From contig NZ_MKKY01000079.1 of assembly GCF_002091955.1 (NCBI RefSeq), forward strand, positions 124,001-188,000: a stretch of DNA of 64,000 nt, read 5' to 3'. The notes below the pieces were generated by a model, which worked only from the letters and a program-made list of their open reading frames with translations, did no database searches and was not told the origin of the DNA. Shown here one piece after another: positions 62,655 to 64,000 of the stretch (position 1 is its first letter; each line of letters begins with the position of its first letter). Made by a program: the position numbers and the translations under genes. Origin of the DNA: Rhodococcus sp. 1168 (GTDB taxonomy: Bacteria > Actinomycetota > Actinomycetes > Mycobacteriales > Mycobacteriaceae).

Positions 62655-64000
62655 ATGTCTACTTCATCCTCGCTGCGCATTTCCGATCTCGAGTTCACCT
62701 GGCCGGACGGCGAGAAGGTCTACGACCGACTCGATGCCGTATTCTCCTGTGGCAGAACAGGCCTCGTCGGATCGAACGGCTCTGGAAAGTCCACACTCCT
62801 CCGACTCATCGCGGGTGAGTTGAAGGCGAATCGCGGGTCGATCAGCGCCGAAGGAGAACTCGGCTACCTACCGCAGGACGTGACGTCGACGCCAGGCCGG
62901 CGAGTCGACGAGATCCTCGGTCTCCGCGGAATTCGAGCAGCACTGCAGCGCATCGAGTCCGGCGATGGGACCGAATCCGACTTTTCGACAGTGGGGTCCA
63001 GGTGGGATGCCGAGCACCGCGCCGTGGGTTTGCTCGACAAGCTCGGACTCGGCCACATCGTCTCCACGCGAGCCGATCTCGATCGCACTATCGGAACGTT
63101 GTCCGGTGGGGAATCGATGTTGCTGGCACTGACTGCCGAACTTCTCGCCGAACCCGAGGTGCTTCTGCTGGACGAGCCGACCAACAACCTCGACGCCGAC
63201 GCCCGTACGCGGTTGCATTCTGCCGTACTGGAGTTTCCGGGCGTTCTCGTGGTGTCGAGCCACGATCTGGAACTTCTCGACATCATGGACAGCAGCGCCG
63301 AAGTGCGTGCCGAGCGCGACGGCGCGCGCACCATCCGGATGTTCGGCGGCAACTACTCGCACTACCGGTCGGTGATCGACGCCGAGCAGCAAGTAGCAGC
63401 AGCCGCATTCAGCGATGCCAAGAACGATGTGCGCAAGCAGAAACGCGAATTGATCGAGACCAGGACGAAGATCGACAAGCGGATTCGCTACGGCAAGAAG
63501 ATGTTCGAGCAGAAACGCGAACCGAAGATCGTCATGGGTGCACGCAAGCGCGCGGCACAGGTCTCCGCCGGAAAATTACGCGGAGCCCACGAGGACAAGG
63601 TCTCCGGCGCGCAGGCCGTGCTCAGCGCGGCCGAGGACCGCCTGCGTGATGACCGCGAGATCAGAATCGATCTTCCGTTCACGAACGTTCATGCGGGGCA
63701 ACAGGTAGTCGTCACCGAGGAGCTCGAGATCGTCGGTCCCGAACGGATCGCCGTGATCGGGCCCAACGGCAGTGGCAAGACGACATTGCTACGAAAGCTC
63801 GAATCCGCAGGGCCCTCGGTGCCGTGGCAGTACCTGCCGCAACGGCTCGACGTTTTCGACGAATCGAGAACAGTGGTCGAGAACGTTGCCGACGTCGCTC
63901 CGCACGCGTCGAACGAACAGATCCGGGCCCAACTGGCCCGGTTCCTCTTTCGTGGTCACGACTCGGACGCCGTCACCTCCACGCTGTCCGGCGGCGAGCG
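62655..64000 (+). CDS. ABC-F family ATP-binding protein (5' part; runs off the window)
   Basis: The first ~448 residues of a soluble ABC protein with two ATPase domains and no membrane segment. Walker A of domain 1 is GSNGSGKST (residues 39-47), with signature LSGGES and Walker B LLLDEPTNNLD. The basic helical linker (AKNDVRKQKRELIETRTKID ...) joins domain 2, whose Walker A GPNGSGKTT begins at residue 369; the window ends inside the second LSGGE signature. ABC-F proteins act on the ribosome, either as translation factors or as protection against ribosome-targeting antibiotics; which type this is cannot be decided. ATG 62655 has GGAG 5-6 bases upstream. The frame is open to the last base. Confidence 0.93.
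   Translation, partial: MSTSSSLRISDLEFTWPDGEKVYDRLDAVFSCGRTGLVGSNGSGKSTLLRLIAGELKANRGSISAEGELGYLPQDVTSTPGRRVDEILGLRGIRAALQRIESGDGTESDFSTVGSRWDAEHRAVGLLDKLGLGHIVSTRADLDRTIGTLSGGESMLLALTAELLAEPEVLLLDEPTNNLDADARTRLHSAVLEFPGVLVVSSHDLELLDIMDSSAEVRAERDGARTIRMFGGNYSHYRSVIDAEQQVAAAAFSDAKNDVRKQKRELIETRTKIDKRIRYGKKMFEQKREPKIVMGARKRAAQVSAGKLRGAHEDKVSGAQAVLSAAEDRLRDDREIRIDLPFTNVHAGQQVVVTEELEIVGPERIAVIGPNGSGKTTLLRKLESAGPSVPWQYLPQRLDVFDESRTVVENVADVAPHASNEQIRAQLARFLFRGHDSDAVTSTLSGGE

Overview
The window is high-GC, gene-dense DNA from a mycolic-acid bacterium (order Mycobacteriales/Corynebacteriales), most likely a Rhodococcus or close relative. Markers of that group are the arabinofuranosyltransferase AftD, two MmpL3-type mycolate transporters, a DUF3068 protein, the FabG4/HtdX/thiolase fatty-acid cluster, a GTP-dependent PEP carboxykinase and a DUF222/HNH (13E12-type) protein. 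From memory, gene content, order and strand follow the M. tuberculosis stretch Rv0245 to Rv0205 in reverse, with several extra genes inserted. No rRNA, tRNA, CRISPR array or complete insertion sequence was seen.

Layout. 1-1.5 kb: 3' end of a FadE5-like acyl-CoA dehydrogenase, convergent with a flavin reductase. 1.7-11.2 kb: SGNH hydrolase, VanW-domain membrane protein, a PucR-type regulator, and a five-gene branched-chain-amino-acid-type ABC importer divergent from it. 11.2-16.9 kb: thiolase, FabG4, HtdX, a TetR regulator and the lipoprotein hexosaminidase LpqI. Two near-identical 16-bp palindromes, one overlapping the thiolase promoter and one in front of tetR, suggest that this TetR controls the fatty-acid genes and itself. 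17-29.5 kb: envelope polysaccharide genes (universal stress protein, DUF2613 microprotein, AftD, acyltransferase, DUF3068 protein, MOP-type flippase, polytopic membrane protein, glycosyltransferase, methyltransferase). 29.5-34 kb: ROK sugar kinase, aldehyde dehydrogenase, PEP carboxykinase.

34-44.4 kb: a coupled pair of dynamin-like GTPase-family genes with a small acidic protein, then trmB, a NYN-type protein and mmpL3 in a tight operon, followed by a tandem mmpL3 paralogue that lacks the long repetitive C-terminal tail. 44.4-49.8 kb: DUF222/HNH protein, DUF2339 membrane protein with an 18-bp tandem repeat, DUF1707 protein, SRPBCC protein and a small acidic protein. 49.8-56.7 kb: AI-2E-family permease overlapping a sensor kinase/response regulator pair, divergent from a membrane adenylate cyclase; then a YbhN-type protein, YceI and DUF3054. 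56.7-64 kb: POT peptide transporter, TauE/SafE permease, two tandem NTF2-like/penicillin-binding proteins, and the 5' part of an ABC-F ATPase.

The most unusual element is the penicillin-binding pair. The upstream protein (60655-62478) has all three transpeptidase motifs, while its full-length neighbour (58912-60537) has lost all three, so it looks like a retained pseudo-enzyme. Other points worth checking are the TetR operator pair, the asymmetric GTPase pair, the mmpL3 duplication with a new 11-codon leader peptide, and a perfect 24-bp palindrome at 4880-4903.
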